Shown: in pieces, positions 37,301 to 46,500 of the stretch | Numbering within the stretch: position 1 is the stretch's first letter | Layout of the letters: each line of letters starts with the position of its first letter | NCBI GenBank assembly: GCA_902776195.1 | Contig: CACYPF010000016.1 | Coordinates: forward strand, 1-49,020 | DNA: 49,020 nucleotides | Direction: 5' to 3' | From: an uncultured Prevotellaceae bacterium | GTDB taxonomy: Bacteria > Bacteroidota > Bacteroidia > Bacteroidales > Bacteroidaceae | Position numbers and translations under genes: made by a program | Notes under the pieces: generated by a model | Told to the model about the DNA's origin: nothing | The model's input: the letters and a program-made list of their open reading frames with translations, nothing else | Database searches by the model: none

Positions 37301-38184
37301 CTACGGATAGCACCATCCAGACAAATCTTCCACCTCTCATCAGAGGAGATGGTCTTACGGCTCCCGTCCGCAAACTCCACAATCAGATTAAGTCGCAGCG
37401 TAGGATAACCGAAGTTCGTTATCTTATAGGGCTTCTTATCTTGCTGCATGGTATAATAACGACCATTTCCCAATACAACACCGATCGCATTCTTCTGTGC
37501 CAGCAGTCCCGTCACATCATAGGCATTATAGAGGACGGTGCGGCGATAATCCGTAGGAGCCGGTGCCAGCACCTGCTCTCCCACCCGCTGTCCATTGATA
37601 AATGCCTCATACATCCCCAAACCGCTGATGTACAGAGTGGCATGTTTGACCTCTTTGTCGATATCAAACTGTTTACGGAGGTAACGGGCAGAGAGACGAC
37701 TATGCTCCGCCTCCACATCCCATGGCATGGCATGGTTCCATCCTATCCAACGTCCGCCCCAGTCTGACTCTGTCAATAATCCCACATTCCACATGGACAC
37801 AGCACTCCAGTCTGACTCTCCTTTCGTTGTCGACACCTTCACACGCCAATAACAGCGTGTGTTACTTTTCAGGGTCTTCCCCTGATAAGGAACCCATTGT
37901 GAGCGGTCACCCTCCAGGGTCACGTCCCACAGGTCACCGTCCAATGCCTCAGCTTTCGCACGGGTTGATGCCACAATGATATGACAGCGTGTCTGCATCA
38001 CGTCTTTCTCCGACGACTCAATACGCCAGCCCAGTCTGGGATGAGGAGTATCAATGCTCATCGGGTTTACCAACCGCTCTGTACGCAGGTCGGTGACACT
38101 GACCGCCGGTAATGTTTTCTTTTTGGCAGCACATACTGGTAAAACCATGAGTATCAGTGCCAGTCCATAAATATATCTCCTCAT
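34369..38184 (-). CDS. Secreted fusion: GH78 alpha-L-rhamnosidase plus sialidase-like (Asp-box) propeller
   Basis: A 1271-residue protein with a signal peptide (MRRYIYGLALILMVLPVCA). Residues about 25-900 are a GH78 rhamnosidase: Ig-like domain (NPMSIDTPHPRLGWRI), jelly roll (VVLGNGRYYT), DMGQNMAGW, likely acid E500 (DCPQRDERQPW) and likely base E789 (GATTIWELWNG). From about 905 to the end is a sialidase-superfamily propeller starting FPQCHSASIVETKKGDLIA, with Asp-box motifs TSKDGGKTW, SDDMGKTW and SSDNGETW. This domain family is annotated as exo-sialidase but is also used on plant glycans; I cannot name its substrate. The two modules probably act in sequence on one side chain. It lies 3 nt after the GH140-like gene and 2 nt before the GH2 gene. 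Confidence 0.87.
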   Translation of the reverse strand: MRRYIYGLALILMVLPVCAAKKKTLPAVSVTDLRTERLVNPMSIDTPHPRLGWRIESSEKDVMQTRCHIIVASTRAKAEALDGDLWDVTLEGDRSQWVPYQGKTLKSNTRCYWRVKVSTTKGESDWSAVSMWNVGLLTESDWGGRWIGWNHAMPWDVEAEHSRLSARYLRKQFDIDKEVKHATLYISGLGMYEAFINGQRVGEQVLAPAPTDYRRTVLYNAYDVTGLLAQKNAIGVVLGNGRYYTMQQDKKPYKITNFGYPTLRLNLIVEFADGSRKTISSDERWKICLDGAIRSNNEYDGEIYDARKEFTGWTEVGYNDDSWSKAERTAIPYGTLRGAMSENMKVVKQLRPQRVIRKGDRLIVDMGQNMAGWLKVRVSSVAAGDSVIIRFAEKLDSTGNIWVENFRHAQSTDRYYANGREQGRWWHPSFVYHGFRYAEVTGLRNAGKDDFIGEVVSDAMEETGHFVSTDTILNKVYQNAYWGILSNYKGMPVDCPQRDERQPWLGDRTRGCFGEAFLFDNGPLYAKWARDITEAQREDGCIPDVAPAYWNYYSDDLTWAAALPMSLSMLYGHYGDDMPLRKYYPNVKRWLEHLKNQYQQDGLIHCGKYGDWCVPPEKEELIHSQDPARKTDITLISSAYYYCICKMMAGYARMQKMDGDAHWFDQEAKTTKEAFNRQFLTVKKGTTTVPGHILYPDSTFYGNNTVTANLLPYYFGMIDDPYVKQEVEKRIVKAIIDQGAITSGVIGTGWLMHALTRMGRTDVAWMLATNKKYPSWGYMAEHGATTIWELWNGDTASPKMNSGNHVMLLGDLLSWLYEDIAGIGAADVGFKHIAMKPDFSVDEIDDIDASYQSVYGKIVSRWKKEHGKLYWHVEIPANTKATLFLPNDETLNLGSGSYDITRDLAQRGPQVVVDEFLYKHADFPQCHSASIVETKKGDLIATYFGGTKERNPDVCIWVSRKLKGSQEWTKPQMVADGVELRPLKPNKDGKVSQVTTSAKPAFGARFMPLPQWTGNRGEYAIGDNYREACWNPVLFETPDGELQLYFKIGPNVAGWLGWYVTSKDGGKTWSQRKRLPEGFYGPVKNKPVLNKGRLIAPTSDERDGWKLYFELSDDMGKTWRRTAFVEADSNVKAIQPSILQLPDGRLEAVCRTRSRRIGVTYSSDNGETWSKLSFLETPNNNSGIDAVTLQDGTYAMICNDWPIEPTKEKGARTPLSILRSKDGVHWTHWITLEDSPVSQYSYPSIIQSRDGHLHAIYTWRRQRIKHVELIP

Positions 38185-38187
38185 GTT

Positions 38188-39681
38188 CTATTCATTTAAG
38201 TCCCTTGCCTTACCCGAGAGTGACATATCAGATATCTGTACCAGGTCTTTCTGCAAGTAGTCTTTTGTGTTATCAATAGCGATCAACACGCCATCCTCTA
38301 TACCTGCCCCCTGCTTATGCATACGGAATGTCAATACCTTTGAGTCATACTCACCGAGGTAACGCAGCGCACCAGTACCGGCATTCATCCACCACACATT
38401 CTTCTTGTCACCGGAGATCTTCGTCAGGTCGAGTTTCATCACCCGACTCGTATAGTTATACACCAACAGGTAATCATTTCCACGAGTTGCGATAAGACGG
38501 TCATACTTTGTCCCATTCTCCTGAATAATACTCTGATCGGGGATACGCTCAAAGTACGGGAGTGACAGCATCAGCTGCTTCAGGTATTTCATCTGGTTGA
38601 AGCCAGGGTCGTTCAACCCCTGATACCAGGTCTTCACATCACCGGCATCACCATAGCTCGTAGGATAGCCAGGCTTCAGCATCTGCATGATGGCATTATG
38701 TCCGTAGGTATGTCCACAGCTGCCGGCGAACACACTCCAATAGGCATAGCGCCGCACATCCCATGCCTGCCAGCGAGCCTCATTCTTATCATGCAGCCCC
38801 ATCGGGATGTCCTCATAGCTGGGTTCTGCGTCAAGCACTGGCTTGATAGGTTTATAAGCCCATGTCGAGTCCACATACATCCAGTTATCCTCCTCGGTAT
38901 TGTCAGGAATAGGATAATCCGCATTACCCATCCTTTGTCCGTATTTGCGGTGACCGCTTTGGAAAGTATGGAAATCCATCCAAGGAGCCTTTGCCCACCA
39001 TTTGGCAGAAGTATAGCGTCCTCTTGGATGATAGGTCATCAGATGTTTCTTGTCGATGGACTTGATGGTTGTCGCCAAAGCGTTCCACACCTCAGGTTTG
39101 ATGTCACCCTGGATGTCGCCACCCATAAACCAGATGATATTGGGTTTGTCCTTATAGCGGTTAGCGAGGAAGGTGCCGTATTTCTTGGCATCCTCCACAC
39201 TTAACTTACCGTCTTTCACCAGTCCGCCCCAGATGCAGACCATACCTATATAGATACCGTTCTGCTCAGCGAGGTTGATGATATAGTCCAGATGGTCCCA
39301 GTAGGAATAAGCTGGAGACCCCTCCAACCTCCCCCGCTTAGGGGAGGCTTTCTTGAATACATCCATATTCCATCCGTCAATATTCGAAGGCTGCCCATAG
39401 ATATTATAGGCAGGAACCCCGTCAATGACCTGTATCTGTACCACATTATAGCCAGCCTCCCGACAGCGTTGCAGATACCAGTCCGCCTCCGCCCGGTCAA
39501 GACGCTCTGGCAACAGCCATCCTGTCTCACCCTGCCAGAAGAAGGGTTGTCCGTTCTCAAACTGCAGATAACGCTGGTTATCTGACACCTTCAACAAACC
39601 GTTCTCCCACGGTTTGCCTGCCTGCACAGACACTGCCAGTATCAGCAGGCTACATATCGTCAATAGTCTTCTCATAGTCAT
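38188..39681 (-). CDS. GH140-like apiosidase (DUF4038 family), secreted
   Basis: A 497-residue protein with a signal peptide ([22 protein letters not shown]). [25 protein letters not shown] is the usual DUF4038 opening in pattern, and the C-terminus holds a small collagen-binding-like beta domain. D189 ([10 protein letters not shown]) and E286 (LDAEPSYED) sit almost exactly where, from memory, the catalytic Asp187 and Glu284 of the founding apiosidase lie. GH140 cleaves apiose linkages to the rhamnogalacturonan II backbone, making this the best substrate marker in the window. The start overlaps the GH95 stop as ATGA; a second ATG two codons on is possible. A palindromic element at 39321-39350 encodes an insert. 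Confidence 0.85.
   Translation of the reverse strand: MTMRRLLTICSLLILAVSVQAGKPWENGLLKVSDNQRYLQFENGQPFFWQGETGWLLPERLDRAEADWYLQRCREAGYNVVQIQVIDGVPAYNIYGQPSNIDGWNMDVFKKASPKRGRLEGSPAYSYWDHLDYIINLAEQNGIYIGMVCIWGGLVKDGKLSVEDAKKYGTFLANRYKDKPNIIWFMGGDIQGDIKPEVWNALATTIKSIDKKHLMTYHPRGRYTSAKWWAKAPWMDFHTFQSGHRKYGQRMGNADYPIPDNTEEDNWMYVDSTWAYKPIKPVLDAEPSYEDIPMGLHDKNEARWQAWDVRRYAYWSVFAGSCGHTYGHNAIMQMLKPGYPTSYGDAGDVKTWYQGLNDPGFNQMKYLKQLMLSLPYFERIPDQSIIQENGTKYDRLIATRGNDYLLVYNYTSRVMKLDLTKISGDKKNVWWMNAGTGALRYLGEYDSKVLTFRMHKQGAGIEDGVLIAIDNTKDYLQKDLVQISDMSLSGKARDLNE
39321..39350 (-). repeat. REP-like palindrome inside the GH140 gene
   Basis: CCTCCCC (39328-39334) and GGGGAGG (39341-39347) form a 7-bp stem with a 6-nt loop, CGCTTA, preceded by CCTCCAA. 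On the coding strand it reads as [13 protein letters not shown], which interrupts the segment between DVFKKA and [10 protein letters not shown] where GH140 relatives need only a short loop. Confidence 0.75.
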
Positions 39682-42155
39682 CTCAATATATATTCCCCAC
39701 CTTTTTGGGTCGTTAAGTCATATAGATAGGTCTTTGGAATCGTTACATCTTTTAGTTTCGCCTCTTTCGATATGTACGGTTTCGCAGTCTCAGCAATCTT
39801 ATAAAGGAGATTTGGATTAACACCTTTCGCTGATTTCAGTCCCTTTGCTTTCAGAGGAGCGAAAGAACGGATGCGACAGTTTCCGCCTAAAGAAGACCGG
39901 ATGACCGCCTTTGTCAGTTGCCCGTCTTTCCAGTCAAGGTCGACTTCAAAACCGCCACGACATCTAAGTCCCTTCACCGAACCGTCCTTCCACGCTTTTG
40001 GCAGAGCAGGCAACAGGAAAATAAAACCGTCATGACTCTGCACCAGCATCTCAGCGATACCTGCCGTACAGCCGAAGTTACCATCTATCTGGAAAGGAGG
40101 ATGGGCATCAAACATATTCGGATATGTACCACCCGTCTGTTTTATAGGACCGAAGATCAGGAAAGTATCAACGGTCAGCGTCAACTGGTCCTGTATCAGT
40201 TTATAGGCATGCTCGCCGTCGAGGAACCGTGCCCATGAACAAACCTTCCATCCCATGGACCATCCTGTTGAAACATCTCCACGTGCTATCAGAGAGGTCT
40301 TGGCAGCCTCGAAAAGCTCGGGTGTACGATAGGGAGATATCTGATTAGATGGATACAAACCATAAAGATGAGAGAAATGGCGATGATCATCCTTCGGGTC
40401 ATCCAAATCGTCAAGCCACTCCTGTAACTGTCCCCACCTGCCGATTTGCATTGGAGGCAACTGTGGTAGCTGCTTTTTGATAGTTTCTATAATTCCTGTA
40501 GTATCTTTAGCTCCTATAATATCAGCAGCCGCTAATACATTGGAATAGAGCTCAAAGAGTATCTGGTTATCCATGGTCACACCGGCATCCAGAGGAGTCG
40601 GACGTCCTTTGCCGCCATGTTCCGGTGACTCACCGGGACAGATAACAAGCCAGTTGTTTTGAGGATGTCTCACCAATATCTGGGAATAGAACCTGGCTGC
40701 TTCCAACATGATGGGATAGGCACGGCGGAGGAAGTACACATCACCAGTATAGAGATAATGCTCCCACAGATGACGACATACCCACCCTGCACCTGTGGGC
40801 CATAGTCCAGAGGGAGCATGGTCGATAGGTCCTGTCACTCGCCACTGGTCGGTATTGTGATGCAGCACCCAGCCATCCGCTCCATACATATCCTTTGCCG
40901 TCTTGCGTCCTGTCTCACTGATTTCACGGATCAAGCGGAACAAAGGACCGTTCAGCTCTGTCAGGTTGGTGACCTCTGAGGGCCAGTAGTTCATCTCCAG
41001 GTTGATATTCGTCGTATATTTCGAATCCCAGGCAGGAAACAGTTTGTCGTTCCACAGTCCCTGAAGGTTGGCAGGATTGATATTATCCGGTTGAGAAGAG
41101 GATATCAGCAGATAGCGTCCAAACTGGAAATAGGTTGCTACCAGATAGTTGTCACTCTGTGAGTGAGCGACCTTTGCGAATTGTTCGATACGCTTGTCCG
41201 TAGGAACATTGGAATACATGTCTTCTCCAAGATTCAGTCTTACCCTGTCGTAGTATTGATGATAAAGTTTCTCATGACGTGCCTTCAACTGTTGGTATCC
41301 TAAAGCCACAGCAGCATGAAGACGTTCTTTTGACTGGGCGACCTCATCCCCGGAGATATCCTTATAGCTCACCACATTCGTACCCACCGTCACATAGATG
41401 GTAGCCTCGTCTGCACCTACTACGCTGACGATACCATTCTTCTGGGTCACACGTCCTCCTGATGCCTGTGCCGTCAATCTTCCTTGGAAGCGGACCTTGC
41501 CCTTTACACCCTCATGCTTGGAGGAGACACCTAACAGCGTCGCCTCTTGTCCCTCGCCTGCCACCAGCACATTCTCGTGGGGTGACTGCATATATGCCGT
41601 AAAGGTGATCATCCCAGGTTTTGAGGCTTTCAGATGAACAGCAACGACCTTACTGCCAAGAGGAGCAATCGTCTCTCGCTCATAATCTACCCCATCCAGT
41701 CGGTAACGTACTATTGTACGGGCATTATCCAAGTCTAACAGCCGCTCATAGCTGGAATAGTTCGCCTGCCCTGCCATCACGATATAAAGGTCACCGAAAG
41801 GTTGGAAAGGCATACCGCTGTTCTTCCCTGCCCCCACGGGCATCACCTTCTGGTTGGCAAGTTCCTCTGCCTCTTTGTATTTCCCCTCAAAGATCAGTTG
41901 CCGTACCTTAGGAAGAAACTCCTTGGCATGCGGATTCAGGACTTGATTGGGCTGTCCCGCCCAGATGGTCTCCTCATTCAGTTGGATACGCTCCACTGCG
42001 GGGACACCATATACCATTCCACCCATCACTCCGTTTCCGACAGGCAGTGCCTGTGTCCATGTCTTGGCGGGACGGTCATACCACAGTCTGTAACTATCGG
42101 CTGATGCTGTCGTAAGCATCATAACACCCATAAGAATGCTGATCAGTTTTCTCAT
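39678..42155 (-). CDS. GH95 alpha-L-fucosidase/alpha-L-galactosidase, secreted
   Basis: An 825-residue GH95 with a signal peptide ([19 protein letters not shown]). The N-terminal beta-super-sandwich has [14 protein letters not shown] and [11 protein letters not shown]. The (alpha/alpha)6 barrel has [13 protein letters not shown], the likely acid E512 (PGESPEHGG) and the likely base D691 (FQIDGNFG). Full length for the family. GH95 acts on alpha-1,2-L-fucose or alpha-L-galactose; the latter caps side chain A of rhamnogalacturonan II, which would fit the adjacent GH140-like gene. Specificity cannot be read from the sequence. It overlaps both neighbours by 4 nt. Confidence 0.92.
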   Translation of the reverse strand: MRKLISILMGVMMLTTASADSYRLWYDRPAKTWTQALPVGNGVMGGMVYGVPAVERIQLNEETIWAGQPNQVLNPHAKEFLPKVRQLIFEGKYKEAEELANQKVMPVGAGKNSGMPFQPFGDLYIVMAGQANYSSYERLLDLDNARTIVRYRLDGVDYERETIAPLGSKVVAVHLKASKPGMITFTAYMQSPHENVLVAGEGQEATLLGVSSKHEGVKGKVRFQGRLTAQASGGRVTQKNGIVSVVGADEATIYVTVGTNVVSYKDISGDEVAQSKERLHAAVALGYQQLKARHEKLYHQYYDRVRLNLGEDMYSNVPTDKRIEQFAKVAHSQSDNYLVATYFQFGRYLLISSSQPDNINPANLQGLWNDKLFPAWDSKYTTNINLEMNYWPSEVTNLTELNGPLFRLIREISETGRKTAKDMYGADGWVLHHNTDQWRVTGPIDHAPSGLWPTGAGWVCRHLWEHYLYTGDVYFLRRAYPIMLEAARFYSQILVRHPQNNWLVICPGESPEHGGKGRPTPLDAGVTMDNQILFELYSNVLAAADIIGAKDTTGIIETIKKQLPQLPPMQIGRWGQLQEWLDDLDDPKDDHRHFSHLYGLYPSNQISPYRTPELFEAAKTSLIARGDVSTGWSMGWKVCSWARFLDGEHAYKLIQDQLTLTVDTFLIFGPIKQTGGTYPNMFDAHPPFQIDGNFGCTAGIAEMLVQSHDGFIFLLPALPKAWKDGSVKGLRCRGGFEVDLDWKDGQLTKAVIRSSLGGNCRIRSFAPLKAKGLKSAKGVNPNLLYKIAETAKPYISKEAKLKDVTIPKTYLYDLTTQKGGEYILR

Positions 42156-43504
42156 TTATATAAGGATTTAAGTTGTTCGTCTGGTTCTATCTCTATTTTA
42201 CTCTCGTCAAGCATCGTACGGTCGAGACTGAAAACATCGATGAAGAAGTCGTAGACCGCCTGCCGTTTGTTCTTTCCGAAGTCATGACGCTCCTTGGGTA
42301 GATGGACGTTACGCACCTTGTCCTTTGCCCCATAGAAGTCATAGATACGTTGCAGGTATGGGAATTCCAGAGTAGGAACACTACTCGTCCAGTCGCCTCC
42401 GTCAGAGACGATGAGCATGGGTTTAGGAGCCATGACGGCAGCCAGTTCCGGCTCACAGGTTCCTCCCGCAGACAATTGCACGGGTTTACCACTCTCACAA
42501 GGACATCCTCCGTCAAAATGTGAGGCGAGATGTACCACAGGAGCCGATGCTGTCACACGGTCATCCAGCAGGGAGAGCAATACCGTATGGGTACCGCCAC
42601 CAGAACCGCCCATCACACCGACCCGTTTGGCATCAATATCCTTGCGATGGGTAAGCATCCAGTCAAGCAAGACATAGCCGCAGGCTGCCTGATAGACATG
42701 GGCACGACTGGTGTGATGTGCCTCAGCACCCACTTCTTTCTCACTCTCTCCCCATCCATACAGGTCGAAGTCCACACAGACAGCCCCCATCCGTGCCAAG
42801 GTACCCAACCGCTGTTGCTCATCCTTACGGTAACGCATAGGCCAATGTCCGTCAGGACAGACAATAAGAGGTGAGAGGTCAGAGGTCAGAGGTGAGACTT
42901 TTCTCTTACGGGACTTTGTCTTTATTGGCGCATAGATCGTTCCGAAGAGATGCTGCCCGGGTGTCAGCTCGATACAGATATTCTGGGTAGTATAACCATC
43001 ATGCTTACGGATTTTCGAGAGCTGTGCCGGTCCTAACACACAGGAGTCAAGGAACGCATCCAGCTCCAGACGCTGTCGCACCTCCTTACGCAGACTGTCA
43101 CGGCGTACCTCCCACTCCACCTTATTATGATATAAGGAGGACAGATAGTTGAGCATCTGCCTTCCCTCATCCTCATGACGGCGTGGATACTCATAGCGTT
43201 TGATCTTATAGAGGTTACCCGACTGTTTCCACCAGTTCCAGTCGAAGTGCTTACAGATATTATCAAGAGTCTGTTCCAATGAATAGGGACGAATGCGGAA
43301 ATCAGCATAGGTTAACATGACCCCTGCCGTATCGACGTTCCCGTCAAACTTGAATCTCACATCGAAACGTGCGGCAACATCCTTCATCACGTCACTCACC
43401 GGACGACGGAACTGGTTCTCGTAAGTTTGCGCCTGAGAGGCGAGAGGTGAGAGGTGAGAGGTGAGAAGCAGGATTCCTACTGCCCTCCACATGTATTTCT
43501 TCAT
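42152..43504 (-). CDS. Secretin/TonB-N-like domain fused to an alpha/beta-hydrolase esterase
   Basis: The start is ATG 43504 ([10 protein letters not shown]), 1 nt after the upstream stop; an ATG three codons earlier is less likely. The 450-residue product has a signal peptide whose hydrophobic core is encoded by a 7-nt repeat. Residues about 25-100 resemble the short STN/DUF4974 domain ([32 protein letters not shown]). The rest is an alpha/beta hydrolase of acetylxylan-esterase or CE15-like type with nucleophile S301 ([10 protein letters not shown]) and His407 (ERHDFGKNK). STN domains normally belong to TonB receptors and anti-sigma factors, so a fusion to an esterase is odd. It likely removes acyl groups from the glycan. 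A second repeat lies at 42868-42895. Confidence 0.8.
   Translation of the reverse strand: MKKYMWRAVGILLLTSHLSPLASQAQTYENQFRRPVSDVMKDVAARFDVRFKFDGNVDTAGVMLTYADFRIRPYSLEQTLDNICKHFDWNWWKQSGNLYKIKRYEYPRRHEDEGRQMLNYLSSLYHNKVEWEVRRDSLRKEVRQRLELDAFLDSCVLGPAQLSKIRKHDGYTTQNICIELTPGQHLFGTIYAPIKTKSRKRKVSPLTSDLSPLIVCPDGHWPMRYRKDEQQRLGTLARMGAVCVDFDLYGWGESEKEVGAEAHHTSRAHVYQAACGYVLLDWMLTHRKDIDAKRVGVMGGSGGGTHTVLLSLLDDRVTASAPVVHLASHFDGGCPCESGKPVQLSAGGTCEPELAAVMAPKPMLIVSDGGDWTSSVPTLEFPYLQRIYDFYGAKDKVRNVHLPKERHDFGKNKRQAVYDFFIDVFSLDRTMLDESKIEIEPDEQLKSLYK
42868..42895 (-). repeat. Four 7-nt units (GAGGTGA/GAGGTCA) inside the esterase gene
   Basis: Plus-strand units GAGGTGA, GAGGTCA, GAGGTCA and GAGGTGA start at 42868, 42875, 42882 and 42889. 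The coding strand gives [12 protein letters not shown]. The coding-strand variant CTGACCT would give TGA in one phase; the unit in that phase carries TCA. Confidence 0.88.
43435..43467 (-). repeat. 7-nt repeat encoding part of a signal peptide
   Basis: GAGAGGC, then three GAGAGGT units at 43442, 43449 and 43456, then GAGAAGC. The coding strand gives [13 protein letters not shown], the end of the hydrophobic core and the cleavage region of the esterase signal peptide. Confidence 0.9.
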
Positions 43505-43505
43505 A

Positions 43506-46500
43506 TCATTCATATTTTAATAATCCCAAGTCTTTACGTTTTGCAACAACCTTTCCGTCAACCATCAGGATAAGACCTGTTCCCTGGTGATAACGCTGTC
43601 CGTCCTTATCCCACAGGATGGTCAGGATATGTCCACGATAACTGATGCCGTCCAAGCAGAAGTAATCCCATTGGTCTTGTGGGACGAGCGGGTTCACTAC
43701 GATACTGCCGTCCAGTTGTGGGCGGAGTCCGCAGATTCCCGTAATCATCAGGTCATTGAACGTCGAATGGTTATAATAGCGACTGCGCTCACGGTCTCCC
43801 ATCAGCCATGCACCGTTGGTCTCATCAAGATACTCTCCGATATAGGGACGCCCACGGTGGTGCTGTGACTCCACGTACAGCTCCATCTGTTTGAAGAAAA
43901 CTGATGAGAAATCATTCAGATTACTCTGACTATTCAGGAAATTGGCAAGTGCCGTCAACGTCTGTGAAGTGGCGAAGGGCCATACGGCACCGTCCCACTC
44001 ACATCTGCCAACGCCATGACTGCGGAACAACGGATGGCGACGCTCTGCCGTTGTCAGACCGTAGGGCGCCGAGAATCCTTTCTCGTCAAGCAGTTGCTGC
44101 CATGCCACCTCGTATTTAGAACCGACATCAGGCAGATTGAAATACCAAGGGATATAGCCTATCGCCTCACGGACATTCGCAGAAGAGTCACCACGGTGGG
44201 TCTCGAAAAACTGCTGTTGCTCATTCCACAACTTAGTCTCTATGAGGTTCTTCAGGGTGTCTGCCCTCAGCTGATAGCTCTTCACCTTCCCTGTCTCTCC
44301 TGTCATACTGTTCATCAACGACAATGCCTTGGCATTCCCATACATATAGCTATTGATGGTCGGTCGTGCATATTGCTTCCTACGACCGCCACTGATACTC
44401 TCTTCCATTCCGTCCTGTACGTCCCCCTGCCAGTAGAGTCCGTTTGCCAGTCGGTTGGTACGCTCCCAGCGGGCATACTCCTCTTCCAGTCTTGGTTTCA
44501 GTCCCAACATGAAGGTCGTGTCTCCCTGAACCTTCCACATCTCCAGTACGGCAGCAGGGTTCCATGACGAGAACTTGTTCATCTTCTCCATCGCTTTCCC
44601 GTCATTGCCATAATACCAGGTACGGAGTATCTGGTGCAGATAGGTGGTATCACGCAGCCAACGGCTCTCCATGATATGATGTCCGATAGCGCAGGCTATC
44701 AGGTTATAGCGGTCAGCATACGACCGCTGTACGAGGAACTCCGTCATGCCATAGCCCACAGGGGTCCGCTTGATATGCTTGCGCAGTGTCCACCAGCGGT
44801 AGTAGTACATCTCCCGGAAGTTCTCCTGCGGACAGTCAAACAAGGGGATGTTGTCACGCATCCATGCCGATGACTGTGCATTAGAAATCGTGGTGACGAT
44901 ATTCTCATCCTCCATACCGTTGAAATAGTCAGCATAGTGGGCATAGTCGTCATAGTGGAGGACGGCGGTGACACTGCCGTCAACCGAACGACTGGTGACA
45001 TGAGCAATATGATAGCCTGCCTTAGCATCTGACTCGTCGGCGCGGGGCATATCAAAATCCTGGTCGGCAGGTGTGTTGATATCTGGTTTGTCAAAGGGCA
45101 TGCCAGTACGGAACACGATACGGCTGATACTCTCCACTGGCGTATCATACTGCCGGGTACATTTCCCTAAAACGCCTACCTTCCCCACCACACCTATCTC
45201 ATAAGTCGCACGATGCAAGGCAGCGGAGAGCACCGCTTTGATATGGTAGGTTGTACCAGACTCATATTTCCTTAAGAGCGTACCATAGCGGGCACCACCC
45301 TTCACACGGACAGCACCAGTGGAGTCCACCACAATCCGTGAGCAGACATTTCCTCCGTCATCCACGAACTCTATATCCAGTTCACCATTCGCCGTCTGGT
45401 CCATCCTCAGGTCAAACTCCACTTCCAGTTCCTTGGTATTAGGAATCAGGCGCTCTGCTTTCGCATAGTCATAGGGATCGCTGTCATAGAGACTCAGCCA
45501 ACCGTCTTTCACGGTAACAGGACACTGCTGCGGCACATACAGGTTCCAGTCTGTCAGTTCCGACAACTTTGTAGCAGAACCGAACGGTTGGGCATGGGTG
45601 GTGGCATTCAGCTGTACTGGGACGGGAATACGGCTCACCCACATATCCTCCTTATTAGTTGAATAGGTGACCCATAGGTCGTTGGGGAGTTGAGAGTTGA
45701 GAGCATAATCAGCATTCTCAATACCACGGACATATTGCGGACCATAACTCTTGAACTGTCCTCCATGGCGCAGGGGATTCACCTCTCCATGTATCAGCGA
45801 CAGGGTGGTATACTCCAGTCCGTCCTTGCTGAGTGAGATGGCAAGTGGCCAGCGGTATTCCGCAGGGTTATAGACGGTGGCATAAGTCCCGTCCGTCAGT
45901 CGCTGTCCCCATATCTTCGCATTGGAGTTGACAAAGCCGGGAGCACGGTCGCATCCTAAATTCCCATTGACGTTAGTCAGTCGCCACGTGTTACCACCGT
46001 CAGCCGACAGACTGGTGACGGCATGTTTCCAGAGTGCCACCTTCCTACCGTCTGGCAGGGTATAGCCACTGAACGCCTTATAGGGTTTGGTCAACGGGAT
46101 GAGCGGGTCGTTGCGGTCAGCCTCCTCCACCCACTGCATGCGCTGCATGGGGTCGGCAAGCATGGCATCGACAGCAGCCACGAATCCTTTGTCCTTACAT
46201 TTCTTATAATAGGGGAAGTCGGTATTCTTCTCACTGAAGCCATGATTGTAATAGACGAAATAGATGGGACCGAGAGAGCCATCCTTCTTCACCTCACGGA
46301 CTACACGACCAATCCCATTGCCGTCATTAGGCTCATCCTTGATGGTGAGACAGATGCCATAGTTGCCGACAGCCAAGAGTCTCTCACCTCTCACCTCTGA
46401 CCTCTCACCTCTGTAAAGATACCACCCCATCCTCTGGTGCATCACCGCTTTCAGGTTATGGGCTGGCGGGAAGTCCTTTCCTTCCTTTGTCCACCCTTCC

